DNA of 64,000 nt from assembly GCA_006937955.1 (NCBI GenBank), contig SSNP01000029.1, forward strand, positions 3,553,065 to 3,617,064, read 5' to 3'. A program made the position numbers and the translations under genes. The notes under the pieces were generated by a model. It was not told where the DNA came from and made no database searches. It saw only the letters and a program-made list of their open reading frames with translations. The DNA comes from Pachypanchax playfairii. Lineage: Eukaryota > Chordata > Actinopteri > Cyprinodontiformes > Aplocheilidae. Positions 36,619-48,880 of this stretch are shown here, in pieces (within the stretch, counting starts at the first letter, position 1; each line of letters begins with the position of its first letter).

Positions 36619-38831
36619 TAAATCAGATTAAAAGATTCAAAATACCAATACATAACAGATATGGAAAGGTACAGAGGCTAATTGCAGGCCAATAAGTTGC
36701 TCCTTGTTGGTCCGGCAGTCTGTCGTGTCATTAGTGGTGAGCTAATGGTCCATCATGATGGATCAAAATGGTTGTGCTTAGTATCTTGTTTCGGACTCAC
36801 AGCTTGCACTGTGAAAACAGGGGCGTGTGTTTATTCTGGTGGGGTGGTGCTGACACGTCGGGAACATTGTTACATCACTATGTTACATCACTATGTTACA
36901 GTCAGTTGTTTTCCAGGAGAGAGTAGAGCAGCTGCTCAGAGCGCAGGATGCAGGAGGATTACTGGGAAATGCAAAAACCACTTTTAATAAGGAAATAACA
37001 TCACAACATGGTTAAAGGCTCCAAAAAGTAGATTTTTCCTAATATAGGACCTTTAAGTTTTGTAAAACATTGTTTAGTAAAACAAAAAAGGCAAACAGCC
37101 ATTTTTTTCCTCTTTGAAACATCTGAACATTATTTTTCATTTGATCAGTAATAACAACCAGGATGTAGTTACAATCATCTAGCAAGACTAATTATAATAA
37201 TTTTCTGAAAAAAAAAAAAAAAAAAAGGAAAGAATACTGCGTGAAGCATTAACTCAGTAAGAAAAGAAGCTGGAATTGGCTAAGTGCAACTTTTCATACC
37301 AATATCAGGATGTGTGAGTCTTCTGATGGAACTAGTGTCTTCTGGGTATCACTTGGTGGGTCTCAAGAGCCACAAAAGCAACAATCTTTATCTTTTTAGT
37401 TTGGAAAAAGGACACAATTTACAGTATACTTCACTGAAATCTCTTCTCTTTGATGTCAAATCTTTTCCCATAATGGGCTCAGTGTGGAGTGTTTCTCCCA
37501 TAGGAGACGAGCCTTTTTTCTTTTACCTGCAAACATTTTCATCTCCAATCTATTTTCTGAAATATATTTGTGTTTAAGAGGAAAATTGGCTTTTTTGAGG
37601 GAAAGTGTTGAGGGAAAAAACTAATTATTTTGACAATTACCCTGGATAAATTAGATGTATGAGGTTTACTCTGGTTCACGAGCCGATATTGTACTGAAAC
37701 AGTAATTGCTTTGGCAAATCTGCCATCAGTGGGGCTTGAAAGATGCATGATTGTTGTATTCAGTTTGTCATAAAAACACACGAGCAGCAAACAAACACAC
37801 ACTTTAACAAATAATTTTTCTTTCTGTCATGTCTGTTGAAAAGCCTAGATTACTGCAGCAATATCCACTATGCTAAACATAAAAAATAACAGCGTGCTTT
37901 TACTGCCAAACCTCTGCTGTGTGCAAAATCATTGTCATTTCTCAGAATGTTTTACTTTGTGTCATTTCAAAATGGAAGGGACACAATCTTTGATCCAGCT
38001 ATAATTTAAAATACAAAATGTACAATGGCAGCAGTAAAGACGCAGCGGTTGCTTTTACTCTGGAGTAAAACTCAGGTTGTTCAGATATGACCAAGACTTG
38101 TAGCTGGACATCAAGAAAAGCCTTGAAAGTTCTTTTGAAGACTTCCAGCTGTGATGGACAAAGACCTGCTGAGTAGGCGCCCAGCTGACTGGGCCAGAAT
38201 AAACAGGATGTTTTGAGCTCGAAAAGTGAGAGAAAAGAGACACGGCTCAGAGCTAACCCACATAAACCAGCTAAACTAACACCTGTCCACACCTCAGACA
38301 ATAAGATGAGGCTATTAAATCTTCAGTAAGACTCTCAACGCACAACTGGACAAGATTTTTTTTTTGTTTGTTTTGTCATCTGGATGCAGTTCTATCATTA
38401 ATTGACACACCCTGGTGGATTTTTTTGGCCATTTCTCAAAGAATTTGAATGAAAACACAAAGATATTTACACTTTTCAAACCATAACGATAGAAAACACC
38501 AAAAAGACCCTGATGATAAGTTTACACACCCCATACTGTGATATCGTGTCACCCATTTCTGCTCTCCTAAAACCCCCGACAGTAACACACTGGACTTCAT
38601 TTGACATGATGTTTATGTCAGGACCTCTCCGTGTAGTAAAGCTTGAATGTTGTTCTCACTTGTATCCAGTGTTGTGTTGTATAAATAAGTTGATTCTAAC
38701 CATAAATGCAGAATTATAGAAAACAGTAGCAATAGAAAAATGAAGTCTCGTAAACTTAGAAACATTAAGCTACATTTAAAACAGATGTTGTTATTTGTGA
38801 TGTTTGGAGCTTGTGAAAGGTTTATATTTGA

Positions 38832-39050
38832 TGAATGGTAAATGTCCTGTATTTGTATATCACCTTTCTAGTCATTCAGACCACTCAAAGCGCTTTCACA
38901 CTGCAAGTTTTACATTCACCCATTCACACAACCCGATATGTTAAACCGGGAGGGCAACATGGGGTTCATGTGGCAGTGGAAGCCGGGATCGATCCACCGA
39001 CTTTCCGATTGGGAAACAACCGCTCTAACCACTGAGCCACAGCCGCCCCA
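38832..39050. repeat. Fish dispersed repeat, copy 2
   Basis: The same family as 26052-26344 and in the same orientation: AATGGTAAATGTCCTGTATT, CACTCAAAGCGCTTTCACAC, CCGGGATCGATCCACCGAC, CTGAGCCACAGCCGCCCC. It lacks part of the central region present in copy 1. Confidence 0.75.
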
Positions 39051-39524
39051 ACTTGAACTTATCCAGCTGTTTTCATCAGCCCTTGGGGCGAGCAGATACA
39101 AATTATCTCACACTGCAAACAAAAATCAACTTAGAAAAAAATTTCAACTAAAAAACAGAATTAAGATGAAAAGGTTTTTATTCCAATCTCTTAACACATA
39201 ACATGATTTCTTGTAAAGGGGAATTTAACTTCCTTAAATCCTCATCAGCAACACCCCCTCCATCTTTAACAACGACGTGTGTTTGGAGACGGAGCATTCA
39301 GCAGATTTAAGGACATTGTAGGGTAGCAAAGGTCTTAAATATAACAAAAACAGGCACCATATTTAATAAAATGTTATCAGTACTTGAACTTTCTGCATCT
39401 AGTAAAGAACCATTACAAGTTGTAGACGAGTTTGTAGGTAAAATGACTCACAAGTAGTTTTTATTAGTTATTTTGAATGTCATCAAGTGAAATGGATGAA
39501 CTCAGACATTTTTTTTACCCACAG

Positions 39525-39561
39525 GAGACCAGAATAAACTGCATTCGGATTGCTCGCAAAG
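39525..39561 (+). CDS. ptpru: ptpru exon I: 37-nt exon after FN3 repeat 4
   Basis: Acceptor ACCCACAG, donor GTAAGA. It encodes ETRINCIRIARK plus one base of the next codon, phase 0 to phase 1. It is far too short to be seen as an ORF. It is identified by the ETR-NCIRIA-K motif and by joining exons H and J in frame. It lies between the last FN3 strand and the transmembrane exon. Confidence 0.94.
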
Positions 39562-40261
39562 GTAAGACTTGCTTTTGACTTTTATATAAAAGATGGGACA
39601 TTTTTTACTTAAATTGTCAATAGAGTGTTTCATTTTTCATCATCAGACGTTTGGTGATAGAGGAGATAAAACCAAACCAATGTGTTTGAACTCTTTCTTG
39701 CTAAATCCATGAAATGACATGTAAAAATAAATGCAATGAGATGGAATAATCAGCTCTTTTTGCGAATTTAGCACAAGCCAGTTTTCCAGAAGTTTTAAAG
39801 GTAAAAAATAAACACATTGTAAGTGTGAGCTGGAAAAATGTATCCCAAATGTATTATTTTTAAATTTGTGCCAGTTTGAAGGTCAAATTTCCATGTGAGT
39901 TGTCTACTGAGTATTATTTGATCTACTTAATATTCACCTTAGCATCAGTATTTCAGACAGCCTGTCAGCTGTGCATGTCTCACATTGTCTCACACAGACC
40001 AACTCTTAGTATGCGTTACGCAACATGAAGTCTCGTCCAGTGAGAAGATGTTGACTAATAATCTGGTCACATGGTTGATAGAATAATGGAATGTGTCTGT
40101 GTGAAGAAGCTTGGCTGCGTGTTACGTGTACATTCAGTTTCACTTGTTCATCTTCAGTCAGGTTAACTCGATCTGGTTGCTGTCTTCAAAGACTTTGAAG
40201 GACTCATCTGAGGTCCACCTGAAGGGACTTGGCTTAAAGAGCAAACAGTTGATAGTGCCAT

Positions 40262-40385
40262 ACATGTCAACCCTCCCAATTTTCCCAGGAGATTCCCAAA
40301 TTTCAGGGCCCCTCCTGAAAATCTCCCATAGCCACCTTTCTCCCGAATTTCTCCTGATTTCCACCGTGATATGAATATTGTTAAA
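40262..40385. repeat. Dispersed repeat (CATGTCAACCCTCCC type)
   Basis: Begins CATGTCAACCCTCCCAATTT and contains CCAGGAGATTCCC, CCTCCTGAAAATCTCCC and TTCTCCTGATTTCCACCG. A recurrent fish interspersed sequence; no inverted partner was located. Non-coding. Confidence 0.5.
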
Positions 40386-40432
40386 CCACCTTCCGCTTGT
40401 TTCCGACTGGCCATTTATAAGGATGACCCCTG

Positions 40433-40964
40433 CTTTCCACTGGACGCGTAATACGCGGCTGATAGCCACCAATAAAGTCAATCAGACCCTTTCCACTGCA
40501 CGCGCAGCAGCGCTCATGAGATGCATCTCAGAAGCGTAGTGTCGCGAGCATTACGCAGCAGTTTTATCTTTTACGCGGTGTGCTTCTAAAACGCATCAAG
40601 TTCAGCAATTTAGTTTGGACCAGACAGGAAATCACGTGTCCATACCCGGAAGTTTTAAAATAAAAGGACACGTGCGGATTTCCGTTTGCAAAACTACGAG
40701 AAAGTACAGTGACGGGTTAGAAGTCTGTAGATGGTGTGAAAATAAGCCACATACCGTCTAGATACATGTTGTCGTCTTCCTCCCTGCTTGTTGTTGTGAG
40801 TACTGACGAAATCACGCGCGTTTTCGCTATTCTCATGAGACTTCATGATCTTCCAGGACCAGCTGGATGTGACGCTACGCGAGCGATTTACGTGTGTGAA
40901 GCACTCCCGGTAGGAAGGGATACGCTGCTGAACGTTGCACGCTGCCAACGCGTCCACTGGAAAG
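40433..40964. mobile_element. Inverted-repeat element (CTTTCCACTGGACGCG ends)
   Basis: The left end CTTTCCACTGGACGCG is mirrored by CGCGTCCACTGGAAAG at the right; the 16-bp ends are perfect. The interior has further GC-rich copies of the motif (CCCTTTCCACTGCACGCGC). No transposase. It is related to the element at 50589-51552. Confidence 0.75.
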
Positions 40965-42464
40965 GAGTCTTTACAGACCTCAACGTCAGTTTCAAAAGCA
41001 CAAAGTTCTCGATCTCACTCCAAACATGTTTTGTTCGACCTTTCTTACCAGTATTTGTCCCATTTATGAGCAAAATGAAACAATTATTTACTTTTTGTGT
41101 TTTTTGTTTCTAACTTCTTTGGTGTTAAAGTTGCTGAATTTCAACTTGCCTTTACACTATAAAACACACATGTTGATTCTACTTGCTGCCACTAGATAGT
41201 AATCATGTATATTTAGTACACGGGTTGAGAGAGTCACATGATACTGGAGTTATTTAACTTCTTTTCAGGAGTTTTTTTTTATTCTATAAAAGTGACAGTC
41301 TGATCTGGTTCTGTAATAAAATTTAGGAAAAATGTTTTTTTTTTTTTCTCAAACCCACCCAGCATTAGCTGATAGTGTTCTACATCTGCATAGTACACCT
41401 GTCAGTCAAGCGTGCACGCACACGTATCCTGCTAGTTATTTAATAACAGGCTGTATTTGTACTTACCATTTTTTCCATCATGGATTATTTTTGCTTAACA
41501 CAAATTTGACATTTTGGAGTACACTGAGAGGTTTTCTTTACACTTAAGATTACATTTCTGTAATTTTATAATGATATTAATTTATAATATAGACTATTTT
41601 TATTTAGAATGTACTTAATTCAACAATTAAAGCACATTAAATGCTGTTATAGCAGCTTGAATGCAAATGTGTTTCTCAATCTGATCAAGACTGATAAATT
41701 GATTGTTTTGACATTTTCGACTGACATCCTCGGTTCTGAATGGATAAACATTAATGACTTTGTTGATATTTTCCTTTATATCCTTCAACAGATCAAATAT
41801 TTCACTTATTGCATCTAATAGACGGATTAGGACACAAAGACATGTTGACATTTTAGGCTCCCATATAGAGATTGAATTGATTTGAGTAGTGTAAAAGCTT
41901 TTAGTTAGCACAAAAGTGATAGCTGAGGTTGACTCGTAAACATGCACATTTTATATGCAAAGTGAGAACTCAGACAAATTAAGATGTGACATCACAAGAT
42001 CCTGTTAGTTGTTTACCTGAGTCATGTTTCATTTTAAAATTAGCATCTAATCTCAGACCACACTGGGCTTTCTGTGAACTCTTGTAAGAGTGACAGCTCT
42101 CTGACAACAGGTATTCTACTGGGATTTAATGATTCATTAGTTGGTGTATATTTGTTATTAACAGACACTAAGCTTTATCACAAGGAACCAGAATAGATGT
42201 CAAATAAAATACGTCATGCAACCAAAGGTATCAAAGTCATTGAACATTTAAAATTCTTTTGAATTACTTCATTTTTATGATATAACTTTTGGAATTAAAA
42301 CTTTTTTTTTTTACTTATTTATGATTCGTGTTGCCTGAATCCTCCCTGTTATTGAATCTCTTCTGTGTGAAACAAAAAAATCAATGTCTTGTGTAATGCA
42401 TTAGAAAACACAAGTTTTCAAAATATCCTGACAGTATTCCAGTTTTGATACAGTAATGTAGAAT

Positions 42465-42764
42465 CAGGGCTGGTTCTGGGCATAGGCACACTAGGCAATT
42501 GCCTAGGGCGCCCTCTGCTGGAGGGGACGCCAAATTCTCTCTTTTTTTTTGAACAAACTGTTGGACACACCATTCATCTCATGTAAAGAGCAACATAAGT
42601 AATAATTAAATATCTATCTATGATCTCTACTGCTCATTTTAGTATAAATACATAATTTTTGCAATGTAATCCAGTTATTCAGTTACGTTGTCTCTGTTCT
42701 GGGCAGTAGGGGGCACCAAAATCCTTTTTCGCCTGGGGCACCATGCAGCTCAGGGCCGGTCCTG
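42465..42764. mobile_element. hAT-type MITE with perfect 8-bp TSD
   Basis: Exactly 300 bp from CAGGGCTGGTTCTGGGCATA to CTCAGGGCCGGTCCTG. Identical octamers TGTAGAAT flank it (42457-42464 and 42765-42772). Internal GCCTAGGGCGCCCTCTGC and GCCTGGGGCACC are subterminal inverted matches. Non-coding. Confidence 0.92.
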
Positions 42765-43962
42765 TGTAGAATAAGCCAGTGTGAATTACTGGTTCCAGTA
42801 GTTTCTGCTTTGCCAGACTGGTTTAAAACAATCACCCTGGATCAGAATCATGCTTAAGCGATTTGTAGTCGGAGGATTTAATGTTGTTTTCCGAGTGACA
42901 GAGAGAATTCTTCTTCCTCAGAGACACTGGAGGAACAGTGAATGCAAGCATCTCGGTTCTGACTCTGTTCCACTGACATTTTGGTAAATCCCTCAAAGGC
43001 TCTGAGGGCTGAAAAAAATCACTATGCAGCAGTGTTTCTCTTTTTCTCTCTGGCACAAGAAGTGACCAGGAGTGTTTGCTTGAGAGGCAGACAGTGATAG
43101 AAGAATCTCAGTTCAAACAATCGGAGGAGGCAGAGAGACAGAGGGTTAAATGGAGTTGTTCCAACCATTCTTCCAACCAAATTAAGTTTGGAGTGCTCGG
43201 GAGAGAGGTGGCAGATGAATTGGCTTGCCCTTCCTGAACTCTTTAATATGTGAGGGATGATGGCATCAAAGAATCCTTCCTCTCTCCTGACTCCCGGCAT
43301 GTCACATAAGTGGAAGAGTTGGGCAACAGGAGCCATTTTTATTGTCACTGTGCATATGAGAGTGTGGTGACCCAGAGGACATCTTGATGTTGCTTTTGTC
43401 TTGGAAGTGACACAGAGGTGGCTGTTTATCATCTCCTCTCGCCAGCTATCACCAGCTTCCCACACATAAACTACCTACGCCAAGTCACCACGGTGGTGGG
43501 CGAGGCTTTTATTTTTGCGACTTTGTGTCATCAGATGAAATTTGGCCAGGATGTGCTGATGGTGTTTACATCTTCATCATAAAATAAATCCTATTGAATT
43601 TTTTTACGTTCTAGTATAAGAGAAGCTTTTTATGCATGTCAGCTTAAACTGTAGAGAAGCATCACATTCACATTTACATCTTGGAACATTTCATGCTTTT
43701 GCTTAAAATCCATTTGACATCTCAGAACAATCTCAAGAGCAAACAGTTTTCATTTTTATTTATTCATACTGGCATCTCTTCAGATTCACAGAACCAAATC
43801 TTTATTTCAAACCAGGTTTTAAATATAAGATGTGAAAACAGACCGTTTTGAACAAATATTAATTTAGCTCTTTGTTTTGGGGAATAAAGCCGTTTTATAT
43901 GAAGCCAACAAATGATTCAATAAACAACAGCGGGACTTGTTGTTATTAGTTTTGCTAAATGC

Positions 43963-43974
43963 ATATATATATAC

Positions 43975-44070
<96 letters not shown>
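43963..44070. repeat. TA/CA compound microsatellite
   Basis: TA repeats (about 43963-44000) followed by 35 CA units (44001-44070). The CA run is the left anchor of the duplicated block. Confidence 0.95.
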
Positions 44071-44073
<3 letters not shown>

Positions 44074-44578
44074 TGGATCTTTAAAGCCTGCGATCTTCTT
44101 TATCCCTGACCACACGTCTCTTACATTTTTTTACTGGAGCTTATTCTCCAGTTTTTTCCTGTACACCTTGTTGTTTATTTAAAATCTTGACTTTAAGTTC
44201 TCTTTGTACACTTCTCAATACGTCCCTGTTTCTCTCCTTGAAAGCTCTTTTTGTTAAGTAGTTTTTGAGGTCACTGTTGATTTGGGGTTTGTTATTGAGG
44301 AAGCACTTCACTGTTCTGGAGGGAATGATGTTGTCCTCACAGAGTGCTTCCCATTCTGTAGCCTTAAAACATTGTTGAAGAGATTCTTCAGCTGCATGGT
44401 ATCACAGGTTGCTTCAGAACAGAGAGTTTAATAACAGATTAAAAAAAGACCAGATTATAATCTGTCTTGCCAAGAGCGGGCTATGCAAAGGACCTGTATG
44501 CATCCCTCATATTTGCATGAAACAAATATAGTGTTTTGTTTTCTTTAGTGGAGCAGTGGAAAAAAATGTTGGAAGTGT

Positions 44579-44615
<37 letters not shown>

Positions 44616-45060
44616 GATTAAAATCTCCAGATATTGTCACAAATGCATTTGGATGTTGTGTTTGTAGCTAAGCAACAGTTGAGCCAAAGAGGTCATATGA
44701 CGAGTTGCATTAGCTGATGGTGGAATGTAAACAGCTAGTAGCGCAACACTACTGAACTCCCTTAACTAATTGTTTGATATGAGCTACAGCTATGACACCA
44801 TGTTTTGTTAAAAAAACTGTTTTCTCATCTCCTTTTCTTTTTCTGCTCGTCTTCAAATCTCTGTCTGCACGTATTGTTTAAAAGCCAGAGACACTCGAGT
44901 CCTGGATCTGCTCCTTTAGCCACGTCTCAGCGAAACACATAATTCTCCATTTCCAATTCTCTGGCTGGGTCTTTGACAGTGTTTAAAGCTCATCGATCTT
45001 ATTAGCAAGCGATCTCACATTCGCCAGGATGACTGATGGAAGAAGGTTTAAACTTCCTGT
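44071..45060 (-). pseudogene. LINE relic (endonuclease and linker region)
   Basis: Reading the minus strand from 45060, conceptual translation gives VILANVRSLANKIDEL, a stop, then CFAETWLKEQIQDSSVSGF, a stop, and TIRADRD. These are blocks of the apurinic-type endonuclease of fish L2/CR1-like LINEs. Further on (about 44358-44090) appear SRTVKCFLNNKPQINSDLK, then ELKVKI and VWSGIKKIAGFKDP, the linker before the reverse transcriptase. Stops and a frameshift show it is dead. It is cut off at the CA microsatellite, so no RT domain is seen. Confidence 0.7.
44581..44613. repeat. GA microsatellite
   Basis: A 33-bp GA run. Its exact duplicate lies at 47015-47047, with the same length. Confidence 0.95.
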
Positions 45061-46446
45061 TTCTCTCTCTTTGCTTTGCTCCTGCTCTACATCCATCCAT
45101 GACTTCTTCTTTTTAACTCATCAGTCATTCTTTCTAACCGCATTCTGCTTCAGTTGGTGCAATGCAGCCAATAGAATTTTATAATGGTCATATTGGCGCA
45201 CCCACCCACGCAGTATCACCACCAGTGGCAGGATGAGTCATAATGCAGTGATGGAATAACTATTAATGAAGTATTACACTCCAGGTAACTGCAATCTGCT
45301 TTTATGCAATTTGGTTTTATAAACGCAATACTAACTTCCAATAACTAATTTGAAGTTACTTTTAGATTTTGTCTCTAATTTTTTGTGAAAGTTGTAAGAA
45401 AAGGAGTCTTAATATACTACAGTGTTCAATTCCAACCACAGCAGTACATGTAGTTTCTGCCCATTGCAGGACTTTCACTCTGATTTGTTTTGGCACATTT
45501 CTGTTATACAAGATGCAATTTGTAGCTTTTTTTTGGAAGCTAAAATTACGGAAGATACATTTTTTGGCTATAACTCAGCACTCAAAATCCTTGCAAACAA
45601 CATGTGGCTTGATTATTCAGTGAAGGAGAGCGGTAGAGAGTGGGACATGACTAATGGACCAAGTGGAGGGGAAATCTTCTCTACACTGAATTTATCTGTG
45701 TAACGGACTTATGACTTTTTCTCTGCGCCTGGCAGCGTGGGAGTCACACTTGCATCCTCTTTCCTCTGCAACCAGACCAATGTGATATGTCTTTCCTGAT
45801 AAATTGCAGACCAGCACAAGGATATTACAAATTATTCTGAAAGATGTCACCTGCTGTCTTTAGTTAGTCTCCATCGTTCTCAGTGAATATTCTGAGGATG
45901 ACCACTGATAGATTTATTCATTTATGCAGTTTCTCACAATAGCCATTTTCCTAAATGTGGTTCAAAACCAGAATGACTCACCTAGTATGATTTGTATGAT
46001 TGTGCTATGACTGTTTAGGTTGTATTGCCTGCCAGGAGCTAAAGGCACCACCAATTCACAGCTAATCAGAGTGAATTCAGCACTCTGCTGCACTGAGGGA
46101 CTAGCTCTCTCTTCTGAAGATAGTCAATCTAAAAAGCTTTCATGTGAAGCATCTTTAGTTTCTTAAATCTCTCATAGATGTGATCTAATTCTGTTGTTGT
46201 CATCAAACTTGTGAAAAAAGACCATCATATGTATTTTTCATGCATTTCACACCAAGGTCTTCAGTAATTCTCTATCTGAATCAAATCACCCATTAATAAC
46301 TGTTTTATGGCTATAAAAACATCTTATTACTGCATAAATGCAGTATAAAGAGCCATTGCATTGCATATGGAGAACTCATGTAGCTGCAATAAATGCTTTT
46401 ACTGAAGAAACAAACTTTGGGTGCACAAGTATCCTTTTAATAAAGA

Positions 46447-46456
46447 NNNNNNNNNN
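46447..46456. other. Assembly gap (10 N)
   Basis: Ten N bases between the end of duplicated block 1 and a CA run that begins block 2. A round placeholder length, so the true gap size is unknown. Confidence 0.98.
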
Positions 46457-46507
<51 letters not shown>

Positions 46508-47012
46508 TGGATCTTTAAAGCCTGCGATCTTCTTTATCCCTGACCACACGTCTCTTACATTTTTTTACTGGAGCTTATTCTCCAGTTTTTTCCTGTACAC
46601 CTTGTTGTTTATTTAAAATCTTGACTTTAAGTTCTCTTTGTACACTTCTCAATACGTCCCTGTTTCTCTCCTTGAAAGCTCTTTTTGTTAAGTAGTTTTT
46701 GAGGTCACTGTTGATTTGGGGTTTGTTATTGAGGAAGCACTTCACTGTTCTGGAGGGAATGATGTTGTCCTCACAGAGTGCTTCCCATTCTGTAGCCTTA
46801 AAACATTGTTGAAGAGATTCTTCAGCTGCATGGTATCACAGGTTGCTTCAGAACAGAGAGTTTAATAACAGATTAAAAAAAGACCAGATTATAATCTGTC
46901 TTGCCAAGAGCGGGCTATGCAAAGGACCTGTATGCATCCCTCATATTTGCATGAAACAAATATAGTGTTTTGTTTTCTTTAGTGGAGCAGTGGAAAAAAA
47001 TGTTGGAAGTGT

Positions 47013-47049
<37 letters not shown>

Positions 47050-48880
47050 GATTAAAATCTCCAGATATTGTCACAAATGCATTTGGATGTTGTGTTTGTA
47101 GCTAAGCAACAGTTGAGCCAAAGAGGTCATATGACGAGTTGCATTAGCTGATGGTGGAATGTAAACAGCTAGTAGCGCAACACTACTGAACTCCCTTAAC
47201 TAATTGTTTGATATGAGCTACAGCTATGACACCATGTTTTGTTAAAAAAACTGTTTTCTCATCTCCTTTTCTTTTTCTGCTCGTCTTCAAATCTCTGTCT
47301 GCACGTATTGTTTAAAAGCCAGAGACACTCGAGTCCTGGATCTGCTCCTTTAGCCACGTCTCAGCGAAACACATAATTCTCCATTTCCAATTCTCTGGCT
47401 GGGTCTTTGACAGTGTTTAAAGCTCATCGATCTTATTAGCAAGCGATCTCACATTCGCCAGGATGACTGATGGAAGAAGGTTTAAACTTCCTGTTTCTCT
47501 CTCTTTGCTTTGCTCCTGCTCTACATCCATCCATGACTTCTTCTTTTTAACTCATCAGTCATTCTTTCTAACCGCATTCTGCTTCAGTTGGTGCAATGCA
47601 GCCAATAGAATTTTATAATGGTCATATTGGCGCACCCACCCACGCAGTATCACCACCAGTGGCAGGATGAGTCATAATGCAGTGATGGAATAACTATTAA
47701 TGAAGTATTACACTCCAGGTAACTGCAATCTGCTTTTATGCAATTTGGTTTTATAAACGCAATACTAACTTCCAATAACTAATTTGAAGTTACTTTTAGA
47801 TTTTGTCTCTAATTTTTTGTGAAAGTTGTAAGAAAAGGAGTCTTAATATACTACAGTGTTCAATTCCAACCACAGCAGTACATGTAGTTTCTGCCCATTG
47901 CAGGACTTTCACTCTGATTTGTTTTGGCACATTTCTGTTATACAAGATGCAATTTGTAGCTTTTTTTTGGAAGCTAAAATTACGGAAGATACATTTTTTG
48001 GCTATAACTCAGCACTCAAAATCCTTGCAAACAACATGTGGCTTGATTATTCAGTGAAGGAGAGCGGTAGAGAGTGGGACATGACTAATGGACCAAGTGG
48101 AGGGGAAATCTTCTCTACACTGAATTTATCTGTGTAACGGACTTATGACTTTTTCTCTGCGCCTGGCAGCGTGGGAGTCACACTTGCATCCTCTTTCCTC
48201 TGCAACCAGACCAATGTGATATGTCTTTCCTGATAAATTGCAGACCAGCACAAGGATATTACAAATTATTCTGAAAGATGTCACCTGCTGTCTTTAGTTA
48301 GTCTCCATCGTTCTCAGTGAATATTCTGAGGATGACCACTGATAGATTTATTCATTTATGCAGTTTCTCACAATAGCCATTTTCCTAAATGTGGTTCAAA
48401 ACCAGAATGACTCACCTAGTATGATTTGTATGATTGTGCTATGACTGTTTAGGTTGTATTGCCTGCCAGGAGCTAAAGGCACCACCAATTCACAGCTAAT
48501 CAGAGTGAATTCAGCACTCTGCTGCACTGAGGGACTAGCTCTCTCTTCTGAAGATAGTCAATCTAAAAAGCTTTCATGTGAAGCATCTTTAGTTTCTTAA
48601 ATCTCTCATAGATGTGATCTAATTCTGTTGTTGTCATCAAACTTGTGAAAAAAGACCATCATATGTATTTTTCATGCATTTCACACCAAGGTCTTCAGTA
48701 ATTCTCTATCTGAATCAAATCACCCATTAATAACTGTTTTATGGCTATAAAAACATCTTATTACTGCATAAATGCAGTATAAAGAGCCATTGCATTGCAT
48801 ATGGAGAACTCATGTAGCTGCAATAAATGCTTTTACTGAAGAAACAAACTTTGGGTGCACAAGTATCCTTTTAATAAAGA
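46457..48880. repeat. Duplicated 2,424-bp block, copy 2
   Basis: Begins with 48 bp of CA repeat and repeats block 1 to its last base (AATAAAGA at 48880), then continues into unique sequence (GACAGCGGC). The minus-strand LINE relic recurs at 46505-47494. Probably a false duplication from an unmerged contig overlap. Confidence 0.92.

Larger units (their letters stand above)
35888..39524. other. Intron H-I
   Basis: Contains an inverted-repeat MITE (36070-36618), an 18-19 base A run (37208-37226), and the second copy of a fish dispersed repeat (38832-39050). No exon was recognised elsewhere. Confidence 0.72.
44023..46446. repeat. Duplicated 2,424-bp block, copy 1
   Basis: Matches 46457-48880 at a constant offset of 2,434 bp. 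It starts inside the CA microsatellite and ends AATAAAGA immediately before the N gap. In every part compared, including a 33-bp GA microsatellite (44581-44613), no difference was seen. It contains a minus-strand LINE relic. Confidence 0.92.

Noticed and set aside
43022..43465. 147-codon antisense ORF
   Set aside because: No motif recognised, no splice or promoter context; intronic chance frame.
45369..45703. ORFs of 84 and 93 codons duplicated at 47803-48137
   Set aside because: Their exact repetition reflects the assembly duplication, not conservation; no recognisable domain.
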